DNA of 64,000 nt from Cognatundibacterium squillarum. Its GTDB lineage: Bacteria; Pseudomonadota; Gammaproteobacteria; Burkholderiales; Burkholderiaceae_D. Position 1 is the stretch's first letter. Every line of letters begins with the position of its first letter. Both the position numbers and the translations under genes were made by a program. Of the stretch, positions 55,692 to 64,000 are shown piece by piece. The notes beneath the pieces are model-generated. The model was not told the DNA's origin. It did no database searches and saw nothing but the letters and a program-made list of their open reading frames with translations. Location of the stretch: assembly GCF_014652435.1 (NCBI RefSeq), contig NZ_BMYU01000001.1, positions 744,001 through 808,000 of the forward strand, written 5' to 3'.

Positions 55692-57221
55692 TCAGCCTTT
55701 CAGTATGCCCTGGCAGCTGGCTTTTTGCGGATCGCCGGAAGGCAGCTTATTGCAGATGCCATCCAGCTGCGATTTCACTTTCGCAAACACTGGCTGGTGT
55801 TTACCATCCTTATTCCATTCCACCAGTTTCTTACCCATTTTTTCCAGATAAGCGCGGTTACGTTCGTAAAACGCGGTATCGGATTTACCTGCTTCATCAA
55901 ACACGCTGCTGACCGCTTTTTCGATACGCGGTGCATCGGCCGGTGTCAGATCCACCAGACTGACCACATAGTTAGAACCCCATTGCAAGCGCGTCGCCGG
56001 ACCTTTGGAGGCGTTATACGCTTGCTCATACCAGTTCACCGCACCGGCTTTGTCACCACGTTTTTTCGCATTCGAACCCAGCGTGGACATGAAGTAATAC
56101 GGCGAATGCGAACGTTTCAGTTCCGCTTTCAGCAGATTATCGGAGTCATCCAACAAACCGGCATTACCCAGCGCATAGGCTGCAGAACTGACAACGGACT
56201 GACGCTCGTAGCTGTCGGTCGTTGCCTGCTCGATACTGCCGACGCGTTTCTGCACTTCTTTTTGCAGTGCCGGTGTTGGCTTACCACCATCCAGTTTTGC
56301 CAGTGCGATTTCTGCTACTACCGCGCCCAGACGGTCGGTTTTGGAAATGGTCTGATCATCCGCCAGTTTTTGCAAAGCGGCATTCCATGCTGTCACCAGT
56401 TTGTGACGGCTGTCAGAGCCGGATGCGGTCAGGAATTCTGTCAGTTCAGCAGCAGAACCTGCCACCAGATCCAGATTGTCACGCGCCACTTTTACATCGG
56501 ACAAAGCTTTGATCAGCTTGTCGGTGGCCTGTGCTTTGTCCAGCGCTGCATTTTTCGCGCCTGCCTGCGCATACAGCGATTTCAGATACAAGCGGGTTGC
56601 ATTCAGGCCAGCCGGTGCCAGCTCGGCCAGTTTGCTTAAGGTTGCAGCGATCTCTTTCTGCGGCACCAGTTTTTGCTGCGGGTCATCCCAGGAATAGTCT
56701 GCCAGCAGACTCCAGTCATCTGCTTTCAGGGTTTTACCACCCGCCAGCGCCAGCTTCAGGGTTTCGCTGACCGGCGCAGCGCTGTTCAGCGCCAGTGTCA
56801 GTACTTGCAGATAACGTTCGGAATCCACTTCACCCGGCAGACGGGTCAGTTCGGTACCGTCCGGACGGAACAGAATCATGGTCGGGTAACCGCGCACTTT
56901 GAATTGCGCTGCATATTTTTGTGCGCCCGGACTATCTCCATCCAGATACACAGGAATGAAGTGACGGCTTTTATCGATAAATTCCTGACGGTTAAAAATC
57001 GTCGCTTTGACCTGATTGCAAGGCGGGCACCAGACCGCGCCCCAGTACAGGAACAAAGGCTTATTCGCAGCCTTCGCCGCGGCAAACGCCGCTTCCACAT
57101 TGTTATCTTTACGCCAGTCAATCGCAGCAGCCTGTGCGGAAGCTTTGTCCGCCGCCAGCGCCGGTTGTACCAGTTGCGCTGCAGTCAGCAGGCTGAATAC
57201 CAGTGTCGGGAGAAATTTCAT
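55692..57221 (-). CDS. Exported thioredoxin-fold protein with long helical C-terminal region
   Basis: A 509-aa protein with a signal peptide (cleavage near A23-A24, PALAA|DKA), so periplasmic. The thioredoxin domain (about residues 35-150) contains the active site WCPPC (C65, C68) and the cis-proline loop RGYPTMILF. The remaining 350 residues are alanine- and leucine-rich helices with TPR-like spacing (for example NWYEQAYNASKGPATRLQWG) and end with two cysteines (DGICNKL and ASCQGI). The CPPC dipeptide differs from the CGPC of reducing thioredoxins and the CPHC of DsbA, so the redox direction is unclear. It is probably a thiol-disulfide exchange or disulfide-repair protein. No dsb gene is adjacent. 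Confidence 0.85.
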   Translation of the reverse strand: MKFLPTLVFSLLTAAQLVQPALAADKASAQAAAIDWRKDNNVEAAFAAAKAANKPLFLYWGAVWCPPCNQVKATIFNRQEFIDKSRHFIPVYLDGDSPGAQKYAAQFKVRGYPTMILFRPDGTELTRLPGEVDSERYLQVLTLALNSAAPVSETLKLALAGGKTLKADDWSLLADYSWDDPQQKLVPQKEIAATLSKLAELAPAGLNATRLYLKSLYAQAGAKNAALDKAQATDKLIKALSDVKVARDNLDLVAGSAAELTEFLTASGSDSRHKLVTAWNAALQKLADDQTISKTDRLGAVVAEIALAKLDGGKPTPALQKEVQKRVGSIEQATTDSYERQSVVSSAAYALGNAGLLDDSDNLLKAELKRSHSPYYFMSTLGSNAKKRGDKAGAVNWYEQAYNASKGPATRLQWGSNYVVSLVDLTPADAPRIEKAVSSVFDEAGKSDTAFYERNRAYLEKMGKKLVEWNKDGKHQPVFAKVKSQLDGICNKLPSGDPQKASCQGILKG

Positions 57222-57384
57222 CTGTCTTTATCCTGTTACTTATTTTTTTGACGGAACAAGAGTGTAGCAAAGCCCGACGGGATCAGGCTTTGAAGGCAAA
57301 TACACACTTTTTATATCAATATGCCTGCGCGGGCTGCCTGTCTGGTTTGAGACCTCAAAGACCTTCTTTTTGTTCCGCCGGAAT

Positions 57385-57939
57385 TCAGGCGGCGCTGGCA
57401 AGCGCGTTAAATTGCAGGCTGGCTGCAGGCAGTGCACTGATACGGCTGCCGAAACTGCGGATCGACGGCAGCGTACGGTTGTGATGTTCACGGATCTGGC
57501 GTGCGGACATATGGGCTTTGTCATGCGTCGTGTGTGCATCTTCCACCAGCACCACATCCAGGCCCTGTGCTGCTGCGCGGCGCACCGTGGTATCAACACA
57601 GAATTCACTGGCGTAACCACACACCACCACCTGCTCCACTTCCCACACTTGCAAGAGTTCTGCCAGCTCGGTACGCAGAAATGAATCCGGCGTGGTTTTG
57701 CGCAATACCACATCGCCCTCTTCCAGATCGAGTTCCTGCGCCAGTTGCCAGCCATCGCTGCCGAACTGCAAACTGCCTTCACGACTTTCATGCTGGATAA
57801 ACACCACCGGCACACTGTGCGTTCTTGCCTGTGCGGCTAGCTGATTGATACGGCGCATGACCTGGTCTGCTTCAAACGGACGCGGCTCAGGATCAAACAA
57901 ACCGCGTTGTACATCGATGATCAGTAAAGCTGTTTTCAT
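57385..57939 (-). CDS. Isochorismatase-family cysteine hydrolase
   Basis: A 184-aa cytoplasmic hydrolase with the catalytic triad of the family: D9 (LLIIDVQRGLF), K81 (VLRKTTPDSF) and C114 (CGYASEFCVDTT), preceded by the non-proline cis-peptide region VVVCGYA. Members cleave amides such as nicotinamide, ureidoacrylate or N-carbamoyl compounds; the substrate here is not predictable. It ends with an Ala-rich tail. It is unlinked to obvious pathway genes. No clear terminator is visible in the 150 bases before the thioredoxin-like gene. Confidence 0.88.
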   Translation of the reverse strand: MKTALLIIDVQRGLFDPEPRPFEADQVMRRINQLAAQARTHSVPVVFIQHESREGSLQFGSDGWQLAQELDLEEGDVVLRKTTPDSFLRTELAELLQVWEVEQVVVCGYASEFCVDTTVRRAAAQGLDVVLVEDAHTTHDKAHMSARQIREHHNRTLPSIRSFGSRISALPAASLQFNALASAA

Positions 57940-58313
57940 GTGATTTTCCCCGACATGCCGGGCTGACAGACCGGCCGGTTACGACACTGACAAACTGCAC
58001 CATCAAAGCACCATTCGGCCTCATACATGCCATGAGAACAACGGCAAACCATTGTCGCACGAAGTTTTAGTGTTGTATCACTACAAAATGCACACATGCT
58101 GCTTCAGTGTCACAGTTATGCCATACTGCAACAAATCAAAGGTCATACAGCCATGCTGTATCAGCGAACATTCAGATACAAATGTCATTATTAATTCAAC
58201 AGCAGACAGCAGTTTCACGAAATCACCTGTTTATGTAATCGCAATACATCGCTACAATCAGCGGACTAACACAGTACCGGAATCGTATTTCAGCACAGCA
58301 GATCGGAGCAGGA
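57940..58313. other. Divergent intergenic region before the diguanylate cyclase gene
   Basis: About 370 bases with no supported gene. It contains the inverted repeat ATACAG / CTGTAT (58145-58161) and several CAGCA-rich tracts. A short resemblance to the dispersed repeat core (tttcagcacagcagatcgg) occurs just before the start of the cyclase gene. Confidence 0.55.
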
Positions 58314-59618
58314 ATGGCAGAAGTAAGCTTGTTGTTTAAGAATAAGGTGTACCTTCTGGCGCAGATTTTTTTCATTGCAGATAACCGCGAAGAGTTATTG
58401 CTGAACGCACACAAATACGATTTTGACATTCTGTTTTTTCACCAGATGAGCGATTTTGTCACTGCAGTCAGCCATGCGGAAGACAACGCTTTATTTCTGA
58501 TTGATCTGGATGTGTTATACAACATGCAAGCGGATATGTTGCAGCAAAAGCGCCAGACCATGTTTCTCAGCGATTTATTGCAACGGCTGCCGACTGGACG
58601 CGAATACATCTATTTACAAACCAATCGCCAGGGTGAGCGGTTTGCATTGCAGCAGCGACTGGTTGACAGCCAGTGCCTCGCGTATGCGGAAAAACCAATC
58701 AGCAACGCGAATCTGGTTGAAAAACTGTTCAATATATTTGCACGTCAGCAAACCGGTAGCAGCAATACGATTCTGTGTCTGGACGACCAGCCGCCACTTG
58801 ATCACGCCATGCTGGCAGCGCAGGATATACAACTGGTTCAGCATACGGATGCGGCTACTTTTCATCTTCGTGTCAAAGCCTTACAACCCGATATCGTACT
58901 GATCAGCGAAGCGAAGTATCAGCAAACTGAAGCGGTCGCCCGCATTCTTAAGAAAAATATTGAATTTGATAATGGTCGTGAAATTTTTCTGATACAGGAA
59001 ACCAGTCAGCCGCACATAGCACGCCGGGCACTGGACAGCGGTTTTGATCAGATCCTGAATCGCAGCGAACCGGATATTCTCAGCCGCCAGCTGATCCAGC
59101 GCATCCAGAAAATCCGCACCGCCAAAGATTTAATCAGCCGTGATCGCGCAACCGGTTTACTGAATAAAGTCGGTTTGCAAAAGCGGGCGCAGGACTGGAT
59201 ACAAAAAGCGCAGCAACAAGGCAAGCCACTGGCCTATGGCGTCATTGATATTGATAAATTCAAAACTATCAACGATACCTGGGGCCATTATTTCGGCGAT
59301 ATCGTGATTAAACGCTTATCGCTGGTGTTGTCCGCGTATATCGGCGAGAACGATTTGCTGAGCCGCTTTGGCGGCGAAGAATTTGTGATGGTGTTCTGGG
59401 ATTGCGATGCACAAACCGGCAAGCAAAGAATGGATATGATGCGCGAAGCCTTTGGTCGCGTCGTGTTTCAGGTAACGCCGGAAGAAACCCGCCAGTTCAG
59501 CTTCAGCGGCGGGCTGGCGACTTTCCCGGAATGCAAATCCGAAAATGAATTATTCCTGCGTGCAGATGAACAGCTGTATCAGGCCAAACAGAATGGCCGC
59601 AATCAGATTTGCGGCTGA
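58314..59618 (+). CDS. Diguanylate cyclase with two receiver-like N-terminal domains
   Basis: A 434-aa cytoplasmic protein that should make c-di-GMP. Residues about 1-140 and 150-270 look like two receiver folds. The second begins TILCLDDQPPLDH but has LISEAKY where the phospho-aspartate should be, so it is probably a pseudo-receiver; the first keeps D in FLIDLDVL. The GGDEF domain (about 275-434) starts RDRATGLLNKVGL, contains GVIDIDKFKTINDTWGH and an active-site GGEEF at 353-357. The inhibitory I-site RxxD is replaced by GEND, so product inhibition may be absent. The ATG follows GGAGCAGG. The gene stands alone with its own terminator. Confidence 0.92.
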   Translation: MAEVSLLFKNKVYLLAQIFFIADNREELLLNAHKYDFDILFFHQMSDFVTAVSHAEDNALFLIDLDVLYNMQADMLQQKRQTMFLSDLLQRLPTGREYIYLQTNRQGERFALQQRLVDSQCLAYAEKPISNANLVEKLFNIFARQQTGSSNTILCLDDQPPLDHAMLAAQDIQLVQHTDAATFHLRVKALQPDIVLISEAKYQQTEAVARILKKNIEFDNGREIFLIQETSQPHIARRALDSGFDQILNRSEPDILSRQLIQRIQKIRTAKDLISRDRATGLLNKVGLQKRAQDWIQKAQQQGKPLAYGVIDIDKFKTINDTWGHYFGDIVIKRLSLVLSAYIGENDLLSRFGGEEFVMVFWDCDAQTGKQRMDMMREAFGRVVFQVTPEETRQFSFSGGLATFPECKSENELFLRADEQLYQAKQNGRNQICG

Positions 59619-59635
59619 TGCAAACATCCCTCGAT

Positions 59636-59668
59636 AAACGCCGGTGACATACCGGCGTTTTGCTTTTT
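59636..59668 (+). terminator. Rho-independent terminator after the diguanylate cyclase
   Basis: Stem AAACGCCGGT / ACCGGCGTTT with a four-base loop and a TGCTTTTT tail. Confidence 0.88.
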
Positions 59669-59798
59669 GCCGGTCACCTACATTTTTATACAATTCCCCG
59701 CCACTGTGCGGGAACCAGCACATCGTTTTTCCCTCTAAGCACAGACGCTGACGCGACACGCATCCGCCAGCGAACACAGACAACAAACGGGGAGAAAC

Positions 59799-62213
59799 AT
59801 GAAATTACGCCATTCGCTGCTGCTGGCTGCCATGCTCAGCGCACAAGTATTCGCACAGGAAAATCTCGGTTATCAGGTTCCGCCGCCATCGATTATGGCG
59901 CTGGCCGATTATCAGCGTCCGCCGACTGTGAGCTTTGATCATCAGCGCCAGACCATGCTGCTGAGCTTCCGCAACACCTATAAATCGCTGCGTGAACTGA
60001 GCCAGCCGGAACTGCGTCTGGCAGGTCTGCGGATTAACCCGCAAACCAATATGCCGACCACCCAGCCGTATGTGAACCAGCTGCGCCTGAAACAGGTCAG
60101 CACCGGCAAAGAAACCGAGATCAAAGGCATGCCGGCAGATGCTCTGATTTCGAATGTGAAATGGTCGCCGGATGGCAAAAAAATCGGCTTCACCAACACG
60201 ACAGATAAAGGTGCGGAACTGTGGGTGATTGATGTCGCGAAAGCGTCTGCACAACGTATCACCGGCGCGAATCTGAACGGTGCCGGCGGTGCCGCCTACA
60301 GCTGGCTGGCTGACAGCCAGGGTATGCTGGTGAAAATGTTGCCGAAGCAGCGCCCTGCCCTGCGCGACGCCAGCCGCGATCTGCCAACCGGCCCTATCAT
60401 TTCCACTTCCACCGGCACTGTTTCGCAAACCCGTACATACGCCGATCTGCTGAAAAACAAAATCGATGAAGCAAATTTGGAAACACTGCTGACGTCGGAT
60501 CTGGTGAAAGTCAGCCTGAACGGCAAACAAACCGTGCTGCGCAAAGGCGAAATGCTGACCGAAGTCGATGTATCGCCGGATGGCCGCTATCTGTTGCTGG
60601 ATGTTCTGCAAAAACCGTTTTCGTATCTGGTGCAGCTGGATCGCTTCCCGTTCAATACCATCGTGACCGACCTCGATGGCAAAGTCGTCAAAGCGATCCA
60701 CGAACGTCCATTGCTGGAAACCATGCCAAAAGGTTTCAGCGCAACGGAGCCGGGCAAACGCCGCATCGGCTGGCGTGCCGATAAACCGGCGACGCTCAGC
60801 TATGTGACAGCACTGGACGGTGGCGATCCGTCTAAGAAAACCGAATTCCGTGATGAATTGTTCAGCTGGGATGCGCCGTTCACACAGGCTCCGGTCTCTC
60901 TGGTCAAACTGCGCCAGCGTTTTGCCGGTGTGGTCTGGGGTGATGATCATACGGCAGTGGTCAGCGAAAGCTGGTACGACACCCGTAACAGCAAAACTTT
61001 CCTGATTGATCCGGCAGCGCCAGCCAAAGAACCGCGTCTGGTATTCGACCGTAATATTCAGGATATTTACAAAAATCCGGGCCGCTTTGAAACCCGTCGC
61101 AATCAGTTTGACCGCCGCGTACTGGCCACCGAAGACGGCAAGGCTTTCCTGATCGGTGAAGGCTTCACGCGCGAAGGTCAGTTCCCGTTCATTGATGAAC
61201 TGGATCTGCAAAGCCTGCAAACCAAACGTCTGTATCAGGCAACTGACAAAGACAAGATGGAAACCATCGTGTCGCTGGAAGATGCGAAAAAAGGCGAAGT
61301 TCTGGTCAGCCTGCAATCGCGTACTGACTATCCGAACTACTACATGCGTTCGGTCAAATCCGGTGAACCGCTGAAAGCGCTGACCTCGTTTGCCAATCCG
61401 TTTGCGGGTCTGAAAGACGTGCACAAAGAAGTGATCAAGTATCAGCGTAAAGACGGCGTGCAATTGTCCGGCAATCTGTATCTGCCAGCGGGCTACGACC
61501 GCAGCAAGAAAGAAAAACTGCCACTGCTGATCTGGGCGTATCCGGCAGAATTTAAAGACAAGGATTCCGCAGGTCAGAGCCGCCACAATCCGAATCAGTT
61601 CACCTATCCGAGCTACGGTTCTTTCATTTACTGGACAACCCGTGGCTATGCGGTGCTGGACGACGCAGCCTTCCCGATTATCGGTGAAGGCAAGGCAGAG
61701 CCGAACGATACTTTCTTAACGCAGTTAGTTGACAATGCGGAAGCGGCAATCAATGCCGTGGATGCGATGGGGTATATCGACCGTAACCGTGTTGCTGTTG
61801 GCGGCCATTCTTACGGCGCGTTCATGACAGCCAATCTGCTGACCCATTCCAAACTGTTTGCCTGCGGTATCGCACGCAGCGGCGCGTACAACCGCACGCT
61901 GACACCGTTCGGCTTCCAGAATGAACAGCGCAACTACTGGGAAGCGCCGCAGATCTACAACACCATGGCACCGTTCATGCACGCGGACAAAATGAAGACA
62001 CCGCTGTTGCTGGTACACGGTGAAGCCGATAACAATCCGGGTACCTTCACCCTGCAAACCGAGCGCTACTTCCAGGCATTAAAAGGTCTGGGCGCACCGG
62101 TACGTATGGTGATTCTGCCGAAAGAAAGCCACGGCTACGCGGCCAAGGAAAACATCCTGCATCTGCTGTGGGAGCAGGATCAGTTCCTCGAAGGCTGTCT
62201 GAAGAAAAAATAA
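59799..62213 (+). CDS. Exported S9-family serine peptidase (prolyl oligopeptidase-like)
   Basis: An 804-aa precursor with a signal peptide (HSLLLAAMLSAQVFA|QEN). The N-terminal part (to about residue 530) is a beta-propeller with repeated SPDGK-type blades (KWSPDGKKIGFTNT, DVSPDGRYLLLD). The C-terminal alpha/beta-hydrolase domain has the nucleophile S671 in GGHSYGAFM, an acid in VHGEADNNPG and the histidine in KESHGYAA. The family resembles glutamyl- and dipeptidyl-peptidases of bacteria, and probably acts in the periplasm on peptides. The ATG follows GGGGAGAAAC. It stands alone between terminators. Confidence 0.92.
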   Translation: MKLRHSLLLAAMLSAQVFAQENLGYQVPPPSIMALADYQRPPTVSFDHQRQTMLLSFRNTYKSLRELSQPELRLAGLRINPQTNMPTTQPYVNQLRLKQVSTGKETEIKGMPADALISNVKWSPDGKKIGFTNTTDKGAELWVIDVAKASAQRITGANLNGAGGAAYSWLADSQGMLVKMLPKQRPALRDASRDLPTGPIISTSTGTVSQTRTYADLLKNKIDEANLETLLTSDLVKVSLNGKQTVLRKGEMLTEVDVSPDGRYLLLDVLQKPFSYLVQLDRFPFNTIVTDLDGKVVKAIHERPLLETMPKGFSATEPGKRRIGWRADKPATLSYVTALDGGDPSKKTEFRDELFSWDAPFTQAPVSLVKLRQRFAGVVWGDDHTAVVSESWYDTRNSKTFLIDPAAPAKEPRLVFDRNIQDIYKNPGRFETRRNQFDRRVLATEDGKAFLIGEGFTREGQFPFIDELDLQSLQTKRLYQATDKDKMETIVSLEDAKKGEVLVSLQSRTDYPNYYMRSVKSGEPLKALTSFANPFAGLKDVHKEVIKYQRKDGVQLSGNLYLPAGYDRSKKEKLPLLIWAYPAEFKDKDSAGQSRHNPNQFTYPSYGSFIYWTTRGYAVLDDAAFPIIGEGKAEPNDTFLTQLVDNAEAAINAVDAMGYIDRNRVAVGGHSYGAFMTANLLTHSKLFACGIARSGAYNRTLTPFGFQNEQRNYWEAPQIYNTMAPFMHADKMKTPLLLVHGEADNNPGTFTLQTERYFQALKGLGAPVRMVILPKESHGYAAKENILHLLWEQDQFLEGCLKKK

Positions 62214-62237
62214 GCCAGCACCACGCTGACTGAGTTC

Positions 62238-62270
62238 GCCTTGCCGGCTCACGCTGGCAAGGCTTTTTTT
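62238..62270 (+). terminator. Rho-independent terminator after the S9 peptidase
   Basis: Stem GCCTTGCC / GGCAAGGC with a ten-base loop and seven T. Confidence 0.92.
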
Positions 62271-62318
62271 ATGGTCACTGGCTCAGCTTCGGAAGAAGAC
62301 TGAAAGAAGCTGAAAAGA

Positions 62319-62418
62319 GCCTGAAAACACCTCAAATGCGGTGTTCAGCACAGCGGTACTGCGGTCGTCGGCAGAAAGTCCGGGCCTCAGAAAAAGGCGG
62401 ATGCGGACTTCTGCACAA
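62319..62418 (+). repeat. Dispersed intergenic repeat, copy 7
   Basis: A full copy: gcctgaaaacacct, caaatgcggtgttcagcaca, a 12-base gap, cgtcggcagaaagtccggg and ggatgcggacttctgcacaa. Its end abuts the uvrB stop codon on the other strand. The flanking genes are convergent. Confidence 0.92.
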
Positions 62419-64000
62419 TCAACCCTGTCCGCCGGCAATCTGGTTCACTGCATCATGCCCGCCGGCACCGAACAGCAAGTCTTTGAGTTTCGCCAGTTCA
62501 TCGCGTACTTTGGCGGCTTTTTCGAATTCCAGATTTTTCGCGTGATCCAGCATTTGTTTTTCCAGACGCTTGATTTCTTTGCTGATCTGTTTCTCGCTCA
62601 TGCTTTCGTAGCGTGCCTGCTCTTCCGCCACTTTCTGTTCCGGCTGTGAAGATTTGTCGGAATACACGCCATCAATAATGTCGCGGATTTGTTTCTGCAC
62701 GCTCTTCGGTGTGATGCCATGTTCCAGATTGAAGGCAATCTGCTTGGTGCGGCGACGTTCGGCTTCTTCCATTGCACGACGCATGGAATCGGTGATGCGG
62801 TCAGCGTACAGAATCGCTTTACCGTTCAGGTTACGCGCTGCGCGGCCGATGGTCTGAATCAGCGAACGTTCGGAACGCAGAAAACCTTCTTTATCTGCAT
62901 CCAGAATCGCCACCAGCGACACTTCGGGAATATCCAGCCCTTCGCGCAGCAGGTTAATCCCGACCAGCACATCAAAAGTACCGAGACGCAGATCGCGGAT
63001 AATTTCCACCCGCTCCACTGTATCAATATCGCTGTGCAGATAGCGGACTTTGATACCGTTATCATTCAGGAATTCGGTCAGTTGTTCCGACATGCGCTTG
63101 GTCAGCGTTGTCACCAGCACACGCTCGCCTTTGGCGATACGCGCCACGGCTTCATTCATCAGATCATCAACCTGCGTGATTGCCGGACGCACTTCAATTT
63201 CCGGATCGACCAGACCGGTCGGACGCACCACTTGTTCCACCACCTGATCCGTGCGACGCGCTTCGTAATCTGCCGGTGTTGCCGACACGAAAATCGTCTG
63301 GCGCATCTTGCCTTCAAATTCTTCAAACTTCAGCGGACGGTTATCCAGCGCGGACGGCAGACGGAAGCCGTAATCGACCAGATTCTGCTTACGCGCACGG
63401 TCGCCGTTATACATGCCGTTCAGTTGGCCGATCATCATGTGCGATTCGTCGAGGAACATCAGCGCATCCTGCGGCAGATAATCCACCAGCGTCGGCGGCG
63501 GTTCACCGGGCGCAGCGCCGCTCAGATGGCGCGAATAGTTTTCGATGCCTTTGGTAAAACCGATTTCCGCCAGCATTTCCAGATCAAAACGGGTGCGCTG
63601 TTCAATGCGCTGCTCTTCGATCAGCTTGTTTTCACGCCGGAAAAAGTCCAGACGTTCACGCAACTCTTCTTTAATCGTTTCGACTGCACGCAACACGGTT
63701 TCACGCGGTGTGACGTAATGCGAACCCGGATACACGGTGAAACGCGGAATCTTCTGCCTGACTTTGCCGGTCAGCGGATCAAACAATTGCAGCGATTCAA
63801 TTTCATCGTCAAAAGTATCGACCCGCACCGCCAGTTCCGCGTGTTCGGCAGGGAAAATATCGATGGTATCGCCGCGCACACGGAAAGTGCCGCGTGAAAA
63901 GTCCATTTCATTGCGGGTGTACTGCATCTGAATCAGGCGGGCGATGATGTCGCGCTGGCTGACCTTGTCTTTGGCGCGCAGCGTCAGAATCATTTTGTGG
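62419..64000 (-). CDS. uvrB: Excinuclease ABC subunit B (5' part outside the window)
   Basis: DNA-damage recognition helicase-like subunit of nucleotide excision repair. About 525 C-terminal residues are visible; the start and the N-terminal Walker A lie beyond the right edge, and the frame is open to the last base. Recognisable are [52 protein letters not shown], motif [18 protein letters not shown] and QTIGRAARN, and the C-terminal UVR motif ([20 protein letters not shown]) that contacts UvrC. The stop codon is TGA, directly next to a dispersed repeat copy. No terminator of its own is visible before the repeat. Confidence 0.97.
   Translation of the reverse strand, partial: HKMILTLRAKDKVSQRDIIARLIQMQYTRNEMDFSRGTFRVRGDTIDIFPAEHAELAVRVDTFDDEIESLQLFDPLTGKVRQKIPRFTVYPGSHYVTPRETVLRAVETIKEELRERLDFFRRENKLIEEQRIEQRTRFDLEMLAEIGFTKGIENYSRHLSGAAPGEPPPTLVDYLPQDALMFLDESHMMIGQLNGMYNGDRARKQNLVDYGFRLPSALDNRPLKFEEFEGKMRQTIFVSATPADYEARRTDQVVEQVVRPTGLVDPEIEVRPAITQVDDLMNEAVARIAKGERVLVTTLTKRMSEQLTEFLNDNGIKVRYLHSDIDTVERVEIIRDLRLGTFDVLVGINLLREGLDIPEVSLVAILDADKEGFLRSERSLIQTIGRAARNLNGKAILYADRITDSMRRAMEEAERRRTKQIAFNLEHGITPKSVQKQIRDIIDGVYSDKSSQPEQKVAEEQARYESMSEKQISKEIKRLEKQMLDHAKNLEFEKAAKVRDELAKLKDLLFGAGGHDAVNQIAGGQG

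Noticed and set aside
58279-58313. A possible eighth copy of the dispersed repeat directly before the diguanylate cyclase gene (tttcagcacagcagatcgg).
   Set aside because: Only the core end matches, over about 20 bases; the gtcgtcggcagaa half and the distal direct repeat are absent. It may be chance.
59805-61586. A 593-codon open frame antisense to the S9 peptidase.
   Set aside because: It has no ribosome-binding site or recognisable domain, its composition (His, Gln, Phe, Arg-rich) is that of a shadow frame, and the plus-strand peptidase has intact motifs and a signal peptide.

Overview
The window reads as a stretch of chromosome from a betaproteobacterium, most likely Burkholderiales and probably the Oxalobacteraceae (an Undibacterium-like, moderate-GC genome). 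This is an inference from gene content: the EarP/EF-P pair, the sulfite reductase-DUF934-CysH-CysDN-CobA cluster, the paired cyanophycin synthetases with a DUF1854 protein and ABC transporter, and the lptFG/pepA arrangement. I saw no rRNA, tRNA, CRISPR array, phage genes or transposase. Both edges cut a gene: a TonB-dependent receptor on the left and uvrB on the right.

Layout. 1-2.4 kb: siderophore receptor and PiuC-type oxygenase (iron). 2.6-9.6 kb: mostly minus-strand housekeeping genes (zinc-ribbon membrane protein, GNAT, exported cyclophilin, PRMT-like methyltransferase, FAH-family hydrolase, ribB under an FMN riboswitch), with a ClpP-fold protein on the plus strand. 10.2-16.3 kb: two large tandem TonB-dependent receptors sharing an almost identical 5' leader. 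16.5-23.3 kb: a compact assimilatory sulfate reduction operon (TSUP permease, cysI, DUF934, cysH, cysD, cysN, cobA). 23.6-25.4 kb: LytS/LytTR two-component system. 25.6-31.2 kb: sodC, cbiX-lptG-lptF, pepA and xth. 31.4-34.6 kb: chemoreceptor, GNAT and an orphan exported protein. 34.9-42.8 kb: cyanophycin locus, with DUF1854 and a zinc-ribbon ABC transporter divergent from two cyanophycin synthetases, the first with a degenerate Mur-ligase P-loop. 42.9-47.5 kb: an HD-GYP response regulator coupled to an MHYT/PAS hybrid kinase. 47.8-51.7 kb: rnhA, a methyltransferase, gloB, earP and efp. 51.9-64 kb: DUF2214, metNIQ, a thioredoxin-like protein, an isochorismatase-family hydrolase, a diguanylate cyclase, an S9 peptidase and uvrB.

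Metabolic links. Sulfur enters through the cys operon (CysDN makes APS, a [4Fe-4S] APS-reductase-type CysH makes sulfite, CysI makes sulfide). CobA supplies the siroheme precursor and CbiX, encoded behind lptG, may insert the metal. MetNIQ imports methionine. Nitrogen can be stored as cyanophycin. EarP rhamnosylates Arg32 of the EF-P encoded just downstream. Three c-di-GMP or two-component signalling units are present.

The least explained structure is a dispersed intergenic repeat of about 100 bp, with seven copies. Six of the nine convergent gene junctions in the window carry one. Each copy has imperfect direct repeats at its ends, and five copies keep an equal-length short open frame. Other notable points are a bacterial protein resembling eukaryotic protein arginine methyltransferases, a TonB receptor that looks like a native leader joined to a divergent body, and a possible leaderless start for lptF.
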